A DNA stretch of 64,000 bases from Verrucomicrobiaceae bacterium UBA2429. GTDB taxonomy: Bacteria > Verrucomicrobiota > Verrucomicrobiia > Verrucomicrobiales > Verrucomicrobiaceae. Under the pieces are notes generated by a model, which had not been told where the DNA came from, did not search any database, and saw only the letters and a program-made list of their open reading frames with translations. Where the stretch lies: the NCBI GenBank assembly GCA_002343505.1, contig DDQZ01000038.1:719-64718 (forward strand). The letters are read 5' to 3'. Shown here in pieces: positions 1 through 7,228 of the stretch; the stretch's first letter is position 1, and each line of letters begins with the position of its first letter. The position numbers and the translations under genes were made by a program.

Positions 1-60
1 AATGGGGGACGGCGCATTTCCAATTGGGAAAGCGGCATTTCCAATGGGGGACGGTGCAAT
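1..60. repeat. degenerate tandem repeat
   Basis: The word AATGGGGGACGG occurs at 1-12 and 43-54, and CATTTCCAAT at 15-24 and 36-45. This makes two imperfect units of about 21 bases at the left edge. An open frame crosses it (FPIGKAAFPMGDGA) but continues into low-complexity text with no recognisable domain, so I treat it as a non-coding intergenic repeat. It may extend to the left of the window. Confidence 0.55.
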
Positions 61-280
61 CCAGCAAGGGTTCCGGCCTTCTGAGCCTGGGAGGGATGCG
101 GGGCAGCATGTTTTTCCAGCGCTCCCTCTTGTGTCCGCGCGGGTCCGCCGTGCGGCTGTCCGCCGGGGCGCGTGTTTTTGCCGCCGGGGAGGCGGCGAGA
201 CCCGGAAACCTCCAAACCCATGCTGAACCATGCCCGCCGCGTTGCCCTGCCACACGCCGCCGGCGCCACCCCGCATCGCC

Positions 281-916
281 ATGAGCACCATCAAAGCCGC
301 CGTCAGTTTCAAAAATCACACCGCCGCCAAACTCAGCCCGGCGGCGCAGGTCATCCATGACAAGATGACGCTCAACGCCGCCATCTTTGACGCTCCGCCC
401 GTGGACATGGCCACGTTCCAGGAGCGGATCACCGATTACAAAGCCAGGCTGGTGGCCCGCGCCAGCCTGGCCAGGGCGGATGTGATGGCCTTGAAGGCGG
501 CGCGTGACTTGCTGGAGGAGACGCTGAACTCGCTCGGCAATTATGTGAACGTGGTGGCGAAGGGAGATGGCGGGATCGTGGAGAAAAGCGGCTTCCCTTT
601 TTATGAGGTGAACCGCGCGCCGGACACCACGCCGCCCGGCGCGCCCGCGAACCTGCGCCTGAGGCACAGCGGGCTGCCAGGCGGCTTCATCGCCCGCTAC
701 AAACCGCGGAAGCCCAACAGCACCAACGAGGTGCAGACCTGCGCGGGTGATCCGAACAACGAGGCGGACTGGGTGCAGAAAGGCATCATCAAAGGCGGGC
801 GCGCGGAGATCACGGGCTTCCCGCCGGGCGCGGTGGTCTGGGCGCGCGTGCGCACCCTGGGCATCAAAAACATCAAGGGCGTGTGGAGTGACCCCGCCCA
901 GATCCGCATCCTGTGA
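281..916 (+). CDS. fibronectin type III-like hypothetical protein
   Basis: This is a 211-aa protein of unknown function. The first half (about 1-110) is helical and charged, with no signal peptide or membrane segment. The second half begins at DTTPPGAPANLRLRHSG and ends in WARVRTLG...GVWSDPAQI, the strand pattern and Trp/Pro positions of a fibronectin III module. I chose the ATG at 281 (MSTIKAAVSF); the frame is open 51 bases further upstream from an ATG, but that stretch is a Pro/His/Arg-rich leader. It stands alone, followed by repeat-bearing intergenic DNA. Similar helical-plus-FN3 proteins are common unknowns in Verrucomicrobiota and Bacteroidota; a structural or scaffold role is only a guess. 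Confidence 0.7.
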   Translation: MSTIKAAVSFKNHTAAKLSPAAQVIHDKMTLNAAIFDAPPVDMATFQERITDYKARLVARASLARADVMALKAARDLLEETLNSLGNYVNVVAKGDGGIVEKSGFPFYEVNRAPDTTPPGAPANLRLRHSGLPGGFIARYKPRKPNSTNEVQTCAGDPNNEADWVQKGIIKGGRAEITGFPPGAVVWARVRTLGIKNIKGVWSDPAQIRIL

Positions 917-942
917 TCCTCAAGCGCGGCCGCCCCGCAGGC

Positions 943-958
943 GCGTTCGCCAGAGTGC
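943..958. repeat. copy of GCATTC-GCCA-GAATGC stem-loop family (degenerate)
   Basis: This reads GCGTTCGCCAGAGTGC, a hairpin with 6-bp arms (two G-T type pairs) and a GCCA loop. Closer-to-consensus copies lie at 23215-23230, 40539-40554 and 40677-40692, all outside confident coding sequence. Confidence 0.5.
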
Positions 959-989
959 GGGGATTATGCGTGCGAGCGGGGACGCAGAT

Positions 990-1012
990 CGCGCTTTGGC
1001 AAGCGCGCCTAC
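990..1012. repeat. 23-bp interspersed repeat
   Basis: The sequence starting CGCGCTTTGGCAAGCGCG and ending CCTAC matches the reverse complement of 40569-40591 base for base over 23 positions. A close variant lies at 40436-40454. It is an intergenic repeat shared by loci about 39.5 kb apart. Confidence 0.6.
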
Positions 1013-1031
1013 GGGGCCCCCTGTAGCCGGC

Positions 1032-1073
1032 GGCAGTGACGCCGGAATGCGCGCCCCTTCGCGGGTCACTGCC
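1032..1073. repeat. inverted repeat, 9-bp arms
   Basis: GGCAGTGAC (1032-1040) is the exact reverse complement of GTCACTGCC (1065-1073), with 24 bases between them. The stretch 917-1065 holds only this and the two repeats described just to the left; I see no gene in it. No T tract follows, so it is not an obvious terminator. Confidence 0.45.
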
Positions 1074-1275
1074 CCGCGCCACCGAGGCGCGCACGCGTTT
1101 TCACATGCCGTCCGGGATGATCCTCAACACATGGCTGGCCTGGGTGAAGCACCAGCTCCCCCGGGCTTGAGCTGAACTCGACGGTGCAGGGTGTCTTGCA
1201 AGCCGCCCGGTCGTCATCCGCGCGCGCCGCCACGAGCGCGCACAGCAGGGCGGCGATGTGGATGACCGCCCTCAT
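1066..1275 (-). CDS. small putative secreted protein (69 aa), possibly truncated
   Basis: The ATG at 1275 overlaps the TGA of the upstream BPL_N-like gene by four bases (ATGA), as in translationally coupled genes. The first 20 residues (MRAVIHIAALLCALVAARAD) look like a clean signal peptide. The remaining 49 residues include three cysteines and end in an Arg/Gly-rich tail without a recognisable domain. The convincing N-terminus and poor C-terminus suggest either a genuine small secreted protein or a longer gene cut by a frameshift. I do not recognise it. Confidence 0.4.
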   Translation of the reverse strand: MRAVIHIAALLCALVAARADDDRAACKTPCTVEFSSSPGELVLHPGQPCVEDHPGRHVKTRARLGGAGQ

Positions 1276-2147
1276 GGCATGTGGACGAGGGGTTTCTCCG
1301 CCAGCTTCCCGGCGGCCCAGTAGATGCCGCGCGGGATGAGGTGCTCCAGGCCGGGGGTGTTCTCAGGGTGCGGGCTGGAGATGAAGACGCGCCCCTTGCC
1401 AAAAGTGGAGACGGCCTGCGCGGGGGAGTTCACCATCACGCCCGCCGGCGTGCCATTGTTCGCCACCTCGGAGCGGAAGAGCGCCAGCGGGCGGTAGGCC
1501 GGCAGGTCGGCGCGCGTGCCGGGCTTGATGATCGGGCCGTTGTTGTAGCGCACTTTAAAGACGCCCTCCACCGGTCCCAGGATCGGAGCGCCATCCACCG
1601 TCACCTCCGCGTCCATGTAGCCGCTGCCGCGCATCCATTTGCTGGAGACGGTGGAGGCGTTCAGAATGCCGAGACCCCAGGAAAAATTCGAGCACGCGAG
1701 ATAAGCGCCCGCGCAGATGCCCACATAGCCGCCGCCGTCCTTCACAAACTCGCGCACCTTTTCCCTGCCCTCATCCCCCAGGCTCGCCGCCTGCGCGCTG
1801 CCGCTGCCGCCGGAGAAAACGACGACGTCATAGCCTTTCAACCCGCCACTGGCGATCTCCTCCGGCTTCAGCCTCGTGATCGTCGAGCCGGGCATCAGCT
1901 CCACCTTCGCGCAGACATTCTCAATGCCGCCGCCCGGCGCGCCCTTGCCCTCGAAGATGGCGATCTTCAACGGCGCGGGATTCTCCGGCGGGGCGATGAT
2001 GGTTTTGTAACCATTGATGTCCGGCGGGATGACCTTGGTGCTGGGGACCGGCGCTTTTTTCTCAGCAGGCGCGTCAGCCGTCTGGCCATGCGCCGCCACG
2101 GCGAGAATGAGGAATGCAAAAAGAGAGGTGACTTTCATCACTCCCAT
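1272..2147 (-). CDS. secreted BPL_N / class I amidotransferase-like protein
   Basis: A 291-aa protein starting with a signal peptide (KVTSLFAFLILAVAAHG). The mature part resembles the N-terminal domain of yeast-type biotin-protein ligase (BPL_N), a class I glutamine-amidotransferase-like fold: it has YDVVVFSGGSGS, then the nucleophile elbow GGGYVGICAGAYLA with the candidate Cys, then a C-terminal GKGRVFISSPHPE. Members are usually annotated only by fold, and the substrate is unknown. I chose the ATG at 2147, which has GGAAG eight bases upstream; ATG 2138 is possible but its nearest GGGAG is only two bases away. A 25-bp repeat lies 25 bases upstream of the start. The downstream small gene overlaps its stop. 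Confidence 0.7.
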   Translation of the reverse strand: MGVMKVTSLFAFLILAVAAHGQTADAPAEKKAPVPSTKVIPPDINGYKTIIAPPENPAPLKIAIFEGKGAPGGGIENVCAKVELMPGSTITRLKPEEIASGGLKGYDVVVFSGGSGSAQAASLGDEGREKVREFVKDGGGYVGICAGAYLACSNFSWGLGILNASTVSSKWMRGSGYMDAEVTVDGAPILGPVEGVFKVRYNNGPIIKPGTRADLPAYRPLALFRSEVANNGTPAGVMVNSPAQAVSTFGKGRVFISSPHPENTPGLEHLIPRGIYWAAGKLAEKPLVHMP

Positions 2148-2171
2148 CAACGCATCTTCCCCCCGCCTTCA

Positions 2172-2196
2172 CATCTCCCCAAAACAGGGGATGCGA
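2172..2196. repeat. 25-bp repeat with CCCC-AAAACA-GGGG core, copy 1
   Basis: The sequence begins CATCTCCCCAAAACAGGGG and runs through ATGCGA. It is identical at all 25 positions to 10308-10332. The core can form a CCCC/GGGG hairpin with a T-A extension. Copy 1 lies just upstream of the BPL_N-like gene on the minus strand; copy 2 lies just upstream of the histidine kinase on the plus strand. Confidence 0.65.
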
Positions 2197-2206
2197 ATAA
2201 AATGCC

Positions 2207-3922
2207 TCAAAGACTCCGCAGAGTGCCCAGCAACTCCAGCACTTCCCTGCCCTTCGTCTCGATCAAATCCATCAGCTCAGCGCTGCTCCGGGTGTCCTCG
2301 GTGCTTTTGGCGCTGGGGTTGACGGCTTTGAGGTCAAAGGCCGCATCCTCGATGGTCTGGGCCTTGGACTCGATCTCGCGGATTTCGCGTTCGCAGGCGG
2401 TGATGAGCTTTTTGACCTCCTCCAGCTTCTCGGGCTTGGCTTTGGCTTTCTTGAGCAGATCGAGCTGCTCTTGATGCTTCTTGAGCCGGGCTTTCGGCTC
2501 GGCGGTGGTGGCGCGGAGCTTGTCGGCCTCTGTCTTGGCGTCACGGCGGCGTTTCGCGATGTCGAGGGTCCAGCTTCGTTCGCTGTCAGCGCGGTCAGGC
2601 AGGAGCTTGTAGAACTCCGCGAGTTGCTGGCGGGTGAAGGGCGTCTTCTTCGCCACCTTCACATCGCTGAGGTCGAAATACCAAATCTTCTCCGTGGGCC
2701 TGCCCTTGGTGAAAAAAAGCACGTTCGTCTTCACACCGGCTCCGGTGGCAGTGAAGACGCCGCCGGGCAGGCTGAGCACGCACCAAAGGTCGCAGGTGTC
2801 GAGCAGGCGGCGCTTGGTTTTCACAAAGGCGTCCTGGTTGGTCTGAAACAGGATGCCTTCCGGCAGCACGATGGCGCAGCGCCCACCAGTTTTCAGGGTC
2901 TCCATCACATCCTGGAGGAAAAGCACCTCCGTGGCGCGGGATTTGTAGGCGAAGCGCGTTTGCGCGTCCTCGCCCTCCTTGCCGCCAAAGGGCGGATTGG
3001 TCACAATCACCTCAAACTGCCCCGGCGCGTTCTGATAGAGACCGCCGTAGATTTCCTCGCGGGTCAGCGTGTTGCCATGCCAGAGGTGCGGTTCATCAAT
3101 GCCGTGCAGCACGAGGTTCGCGAGGGCGATGGGATAGACCAGGTTCTCTTTCTCGCGGCCGTAGAAGGTCTTGTGCTTCAGCGTCTCGATCTGGTCGCCG
3201 GTGGCGTTTTCGCCGAGTTGTCCGCGCATGAACTCATACGCCTGCGCCAAAAAGCCGCCCGTGCCGCAGCAGGGATCGCACACGGTTTCCCCCACTTTGG
3301 GCGCGATGACCTCGACGATTGCTCGAATGACCTCGCGTGGAGTGAAGAACTGCCCGCCGTCATTGCCCTTCTCGCCCATCTTGAGCAGCAGGCCCTCGTA
3401 AATCTGACTCAGGGCGAAGACGTGCGTGTCGTCCACCGTGTCGAGGCTGATCTCGTGAATCTTGTCCAGCACATCGAGCAGGTTGCGCTGGGTGTCCACC
3501 CGCGTGCGGTCCACGCTGGACATGATCTCGCTCATCACCTTCTGGCGCGGCGTGGCATTCGGTTTGTCCCGCAGCGCCTTCAGGTGCGGGATGAGCAGCG
3601 TGTTCACGAAGTCGTAAAAGGCGTTCGTCGTGCTCTCCACCAGCCTCTTGCGCTCCGGGGCCTCCGGCGCGGCCTAGTCCCGCCAGCGAAACGGCGCCTC
3701 CAGCGAGGGCCGGAACTCCGCGCCCACCACCGCCGCCTTCATCGCCTCGATCTCCTCCGTCTCGTCCAGGATGCGGAGGAAAAGGATCCACGTCAGCTCC
3801 GGCACATACTGCAGCGCCCCCGCGCAGTTCGACCGCCGCAGAATGTCACACACGCCCCAGATCGCGCTGTCCAGCCCGGAGCGGGTGGTCGTTTTGGGCT
3901 TCGGTTTGGCGGGTTTGGGCAT
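2207..3922 (-). pseudogene. hsdM: type I restriction-modification DNA methyltransferase, amber-interrupted
   Basis: The frame is 572 codons long from ATG 3922. Residues 1-82 are the HsdM N-terminal domain (LDSAIWGVCDILRRSN, ELTWILFLRILDE). Then comes TAG at 3674-3676, within FRWRD-stop-AAPEAPE. The same frame continues to 2207 through the N6-adenine methyltransferase core: VCDPCCGTGGFL (motif I, SAM binding) and VTNPPFGG (motif IV, catalytic NPPF), ending in a charged coiled-coil-like tail. In HsdM relatives this spot reads RWRDW, so a single TGG-to-TAG change explains the break. A shorter product could start at GTG 3640, but it would lack the N-terminal domain. No intact hsdS or hsdR is nearby. 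An assembly error or amber readthrough cannot be excluded. Confidence 0.85.
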
Positions 3923-3948
3923 GGATTAAGTGGTGTTCAGCCTGGAGG

Positions 3949-3988
3949 CTACATTTAGTCGTCGGACTAAATGTAGTTCGACGACTAA
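3949..3988. repeat. two overlapping, mutually exclusive hairpins
   Basis: CTACATTTAGTC (3949-3960) pairs perfectly with GACTAAATGTAG (3965-3976) across a GTCG loop. Alternatively TTAGTCGTCG (3955-3964) pairs perfectly with CGACGACTAA (3979-3988). The two stems share bases, so only one can form at a time. It lies between the DUF3037 gene and hsdM, in the leader of hsdM. There is no T tract. It could be an interspersed palindrome or an RNA switch. Confidence 0.6.
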
Positions 3989-4006
3989 CAGGGGCTAAAA
4001 CCTGCC

Positions 4007-4816
4007 TCAATGCGCCGTCTCCGCGATCTGCCGCTCCAAGTCAGCCAGCCCGGTGTCCGGCACAAAGGTCACATGATGATCCCGCAGGACGGTTTCCACC
4101 TGCTGGCGGTGCTCTACGGCGGCACGACCAAAGGAGGCCACGACCACAAGCTGACGTTCGCCAGCTTCCGGGTCGGGATGTTTGTAAATGAGGTTGCCCT
4201 GGGCGGCCTTCGTCAGCACGTCGCGGATGATATCCTGCTCCCGCTGTTGGTTGAACTCATGCGCCTCGATCAGGTTCAGGCGGCCATTCTGGTAGGCGTA
4301 GGGCACTTTCAGTTCGTTTCCGAACACCGGCACCTTCACCACGACGTCACGCTTGAGCACGGCTTGGATGCGGGGCGTTTCAAGCTGGAGTCGCAGCTTC
4401 TCCAGCAGCAGCTTTTCAGGTCCTGGTTCCGACTTGATGAACCGGCCCACCAGTTGCTCGTACAGGTGTGCCAGCTCCACCTCAGGTTCCTCCACCAGCC
4501 ACGCACGAGGCTCGGTGATCACGATCTCGTTCGCCAGCAGTTCGGCAAAGTGCTGAAGTCCCTCCACATCCTGAATTTTCTGCGATTCGGCAGCCAGACG
4601 GTGCTCCAGAATCTTCTTCATTGCATTGATCTGCTTCAAATCCCCCGCCTCCGCTCCGAAGAAGCGGTCAATGCGCCGGTTGGACGATGCCAGCCTGGCT
4701 TGGAGAAATTTCCGCTCGGGGCAAAACAGCAGCACCCCGATGTTTGCTGCCTCCAGACGCATCCGGTCCGGGCAGTATTGGATCAGGCTGTAGTAGCCGG
4801 TGGTGGGTGTGTTCAT
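4007..4816 (-). CDS. DUF3037-family protein
   Basis: A 269-aa soluble protein. The N-terminus YYSLIQYCPDRMRLEAANIG, followed by VLLFCPE, is the signature of DUF3037. The family is often encoded next to HipA-like kinases, as here: the HipA-like gene ends 15 bases upstream on the same strand. The rest is helical and charged without catalytic motifs I can name; the C-terminal 70 residues (QLVVVASFGRAAVEHRQQVE...) look like a small alpha/beta domain. By analogy with HipBA I infer a partner or regulator of the kinase, but no DNA-binding helix-turn-helix is evident. The downstream hsdM leader carries the switching hairpins at 3949-3988. Confidence 0.75.
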   Translation of the reverse strand: MNTPTTGYYSLIQYCPDRMRLEAANIGVLLFCPERKFLQARLASSNRRIDRFFGAEAGDLKQINAMKKILEHRLAAESQKIQDVEGLQHFAELLANEIVITEPRAWLVEEPEVELAHLYEQLVGRFIKSEPGPEKLLLEKLRLQLETPRIQAVLKRDVVVKVPVFGNELKVPYAYQNGRLNLIEAHEFNQQREQDIIRDVLTKAAQGNLIYKHPDPEAGERQLVVVASFGRAAVEHRQQVETVLRDHHVTFVPDTGLADLERQIAETAH

Positions 4817-4831
4817 GGTGGTTGGAGTGGT

Positions 4832-5662
4832 CTATTCTAGCGCAAGTTCGTCCTGGGGAAAAAGTCGGGACACAAAAGTTTTCGACAGCCAGTCACGGCG
4901 CTGGCGCAGGAAATCTTCCATCGCAGCCCGGATCGTGCCGTCCACCTCCCAATCTGCCGGGATGGAGGCCACGATCTCATGGATCGCCTCGTCCGTAACC
5001 GCCGCCAGAGCCGCTGCCGCCGCCACGGCGTCCGCACGCTGGATGGCGCCCTCAAACTCGGGAAACAGGCCAAACGCCGTCACATCCTTCACGAGATCAA
5101 TTTTGGCCATGTCCCGCGACAGCGGCCCGCCACAGGTGAAAATGTGCGTGTGATCCATCGCCATGAGGATGAACTGGCCGATCGGAGCACCTTCCCGGTT
5201 GAGGAAGACGTTGTTCTCGTTCACGCGCAGTTTCGGCTCCGGTCGGTAGCGGTCACAGTTCCGCGTCCACTGGTCCAGAATCACCAGTTTGGCGATGTCG
5301 GCCCGATTGGAGATGTGTTTCAGGTCTGAGGCTTCCCGACCCCAGCCAAAGCCATTCACCTTCCGGGTCAGCCAGGCCGTTCCCGCCTGGGCCATCCTGC
5401 CGGATCTCAGTTTCAGGGCCGGTTGGCCCGGATAAGGCATCAGCACCCAATCCAGCACCGGCAGCCCCAAAAGTGCCGCCAGCCGGGTGCCCACCAGCTC
5501 GCAGGCGAGGATGTGTGGGCCTTCCTTGCCACCGGGCAGCTTGGCATAGGCCGCGCCAGCGTCCGTCTCCACCAGCAGCGCCTCTGATCCCGAGGGCAAA
5601 GCCTGCACGAGACCGCGAATGCGGGTGGGCTTCCAATGATGATGCGGTGGCACAAAGGTCAT
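4832..5662 (-). CDS. HipA-like kinase
   Basis: A 276-aa protein from ATG 5662 (MTFVPPHHHW). The frame is open further upstream, but that part is the decayed hsdS tail. Kinase-like landmarks are AYAKLPGG (ATP-binding region), ILDQWTRNCDRYRPE (catalytic loop of the D-x-W-x-x-N-x-D-R type, with the Asp base) and LMAMDHTHIF (metal-binding Asp). It resembles the short HipA-like group rather than full HipA of about 440 aa, and lacks the HipA N-terminal subdomain. HipA enzymes phosphorylate aminoacyl-tRNA synthetases or other proteins to cause dormancy; the target here is unknown. It forms a two-gene unit with the DUF3037 gene downstream, inside the broken restriction locus. Confidence 0.75.
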   Translation of the reverse strand: MTFVPPHHHWKPTRIRGLVQALPSGSEALLVETDAGAAYAKLPGGKEGPHILACELVGTRLAALLGLPVLDWVLMPYPGQPALKLRSGRMAQAGTAWLTRKVNGFGWGREASDLKHISNRADIAKLVILDQWTRNCDRYRPEPKLRVNENNVFLNREGAPIGQFILMAMDHTHIFTCGGPLSRDMAKIDLVKDVTAFGLFPEFEGAIQRADAVAAAAALAAVTDEAIHEIVASIPADWEVDGTIRAAMEDFLRQRRDWLSKTFVSRLFPQDELALE

Positions 5663-5682
5663 GAGTGGCGAAAGAACGTGAT

Positions 5683-5802
5683 TTACCCCGCCAAACTCCC
5701 AAACGCCTCCCGCAAGAACGCGCCCGGCAGCTTGTCGAGGGCTTCGAGCTGGGTGCTCAGGGCCTTTTGGAGGTGCGTGAACTGCTCCCACAGCCGCCAT
5801 GT
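5683..5802 (-). pseudogene. hsdS 3'-end relic A
   Basis: Immediately after the DUF1828 stop (5803-5805), the same frame reads WRLWEQFTHLQKALSTQ and then LEALDKLPGAFLREAFGSL, ending in TAA at 5683-5685. This is the typical C-terminus of a type I specificity subunit (conserved helix, then LPGAFLREAF). Nothing of the target-recognition domains remains. The stretch is about 100 bp of direct repeat with 7024-7140 (relic B). Confidence 0.75.
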
Positions 5803-6591
5803 TTATGCGGCGAGTGAGAGATTCAGGCGGTCCGATTCAGCCGGAAAGCCCACGATGCTTGAAACGCTTTCGAGCCGCTTCAGATCCTCCTCGCGGAAAA
5901 CGTCATTGCCGGAGTCATAAACGGTGAGGCATTGGTAGTCGTTGCGGGATGGCGTGATGTCATACCAGCGGGCAAAGGCTTCGTTGCTCAGCGTGTGGGC
6001 CGCGAACCGGTTGGCGGTGGTGAGAATCTGCACCAGCGAGCGCACACGCCGCCCTTCCACGAGGAAATCAAACGGCACCTCCTTGCCATACTGGCCGGGA
6101 ATCTTCACTCCGGACTGGTAGGGGCGGTCCAGTGCCACGATGAACTCCTCAAAATCCTCTGTCAGAGCGGCGGGGGAGCGAAGACGCTGTGTGTAGGCCA
6201 GATCGGCCACGCGAATGCAGACCTGAGCCAGGCGCAGCATGGCATCTGGGAGGTCTTTGATCTCCTCCTTCCCCAGCCTGACACGGAAGGCGCCGCCGTC
6301 CTGCTCCACGCCGAGGGTGGCGCAAATGTCCGCCAGCGTCTGCTTGCGCTTCTGACTGGTCCAAGGCTTCACGTGCAGGTCCAGCAGGTAGGCCGTCGTC
6401 TGGCCTTTGTCTGAAAGCTCAAAGCCCTCAAAAAGATCGCCAGCGGCCTTCAGAAACACGTCAATCTGCGAGCCATCCGGGTAGCGGAACGGCGTCGCCA
6501 GGCGCAGCGACCCGTCACGCACCTGGTCACAGGCGGTGATGAGGCAGACATCGGTGATGAGGCTGCGGATGTTGGAGCAGTCAGGCGTCAT
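5803..6591 (-). CDS. DUF1828-containing protein
   Basis: A 262-aa protein. Residues about 25-110 match the DUF1828 pattern: ATPFRYPDGSQIDVFLK, then FELSDKGQTTAYLLDL with the conserved D-x-G after two strands. The C-terminal 140 residues carry a second alpha/beta domain (VPFDFLVEGRRVRSLVQILT) of the kind often found attached. The function is unknown; DUF1828 genes recur in defence and mobile regions. Its ATG overlaps the stop of the 141-aa gene by four bases (6588-6591), so the two are probably translated together. The pair sits exactly between two hsdS-tail relics. Confidence 0.7.
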   Translation of the reverse strand: MTPDCSNIRSLITDVCLITACDQVRDGSLRLATPFRYPDGSQIDVFLKAAGDLFEGFELSDKGQTTAYLLDLHVKPWTSQKRKQTLADICATLGVEQDGGAFRVRLGKEEIKDLPDAMLRLAQVCIRVADLAYTQRLRSPAALTEDFEEFIVALDRPYQSGVKIPGQYGKEVPFDFLVEGRRVRSLVQILTTANRFAAHTLSNEAFARWYDITPSRNDYQCLTVYDSGNDVFREEDLKRLESVSSIVGFPAESDRLNLSLAA

Positions 6592-7013
6592 GGTTCGTTA
6601 AAGGTGCCGGTGTGCTTGATGTTCGCCTGCTGGAGCAGAATGTCCCAGACTAGTTTGACCGTGGGCAGGTTTTCGAGGTCCGGGCGGGCCACGGCGGCAG
6701 GCAGGTTGTTGCGTGGATCGCTGTCCTTGCGCAGGTCGTGCTTGTGCGTCCGCCCCACAGGCGGGTGGATGGTCCCGTTGACGCACACCCGGCAGATCGG
6801 CCCGGTCCCGCGCAGCACGAAATTGAAGGTGATCGAGGGTATCCCGGGCTTGTAGGTGCCGTTGAGCACCACGTCGTAGTTCAGCGCATTGTCCACCTTC
6901 ACATCTTCAAACACCAGATTGGGGCTGGTGGGCTGCTTCAGTTCAAAAACAATGTCGGAAGTGATCTGCTTGTCGGGCAGGTTCCGCAGGGCTTCAAATT
7001 CAGCACGATTCAT
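6588..7013 (-). CDS. hypothetical protein paired with DUF1828 gene
   Basis: A 141-aa protein from ATG 7013 (MNRAEFEALRNLP); the open frame extends 24 bases further upstream into the hsdS relic. It appears to be a compact beta-rich protein: LVFEDVKVDNAL, YDVVLNGTYKPG, ITFNFVLRGTGPICRVCVNG, then a His-rich stretch HPPVGRTHKHDLR and a helical tail. I do not recognise a family with confidence; a DUF6978-like identity is possible. The four-base overlap with the DUF1828 gene argues for a functional two-gene module, of toxin-antitoxin or defence size. Confidence 0.6.
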   Translation of the reverse strand: MNRAEFEALRNLPDKQITSDIVFELKQPTSPNLVFEDVKVDNALNYDVVLNGTYKPGIPSITFNFVLRGTGPICRVCVNGTIHPPVGRTHKHDLRKDSDPRNNLPAAVARPDLENLPTVKLVWDILLQQANIKHTGTFNEP

Positions 7014-7023
7014 GATGAGACGA

Positions 7024-7170
7024 TTATAGGCTCCCAAACGCCTCCCGCAAGAACGCTCCCGGCAGCTTGTCGAGGGCTTCGAACTGGTGCTCTGGAGCTG
7101 CTGGAGGTGCGTGAACTGCTCCCGCAGCCGTACGGCGATCTGGCGCTGGGCAGGGCGTTCAACTTCTTTA
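7024..7170 (-). pseudogene. hsdS 3'-end relic B
   Basis: The minus strand reads PAQRQIAVRLREQFTHLQ, then after a one-base deletion relative to relic A shifts frame to EALDKLPGAFLREAFGSL, with a stop at 7024-7026. This is the end of a type I specificity subunit, slightly longer than relic A. Over about 100 bases relics A and B differ at only about a dozen positions. Sequence above 7170 is no longer recognisable as hsdS and overlaps the start of the plus-strand nuclease-like gene. Confidence 0.75.
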
Positions 7171-7228
7171 ACGAAAATGAAATACTTCTGGTGCCTGTGT
7201 CCGTTTGCAAGGTAGAGTTCATCCGTTC

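Noticed and set aside
1..226. 74-codon open frame at the left edge
   Set aside because: Its N-terminal part is translated repeat DNA (FPIGKAAFPMGDGA), and the rest is Arg/Pro-rich without a fold.
1281..2474. 397-codon open frame on the plus strand
   Set aside because: It is antisense to the BPL_N-like gene and to the hsdM end, with an Arg/Ala/His-rich product and no recognisable fold.
3949..3976. Transposon terminal inverted repeat
   Set aside because: The two arms face each other with a 4-base loop, and there is no transposase or target duplication.
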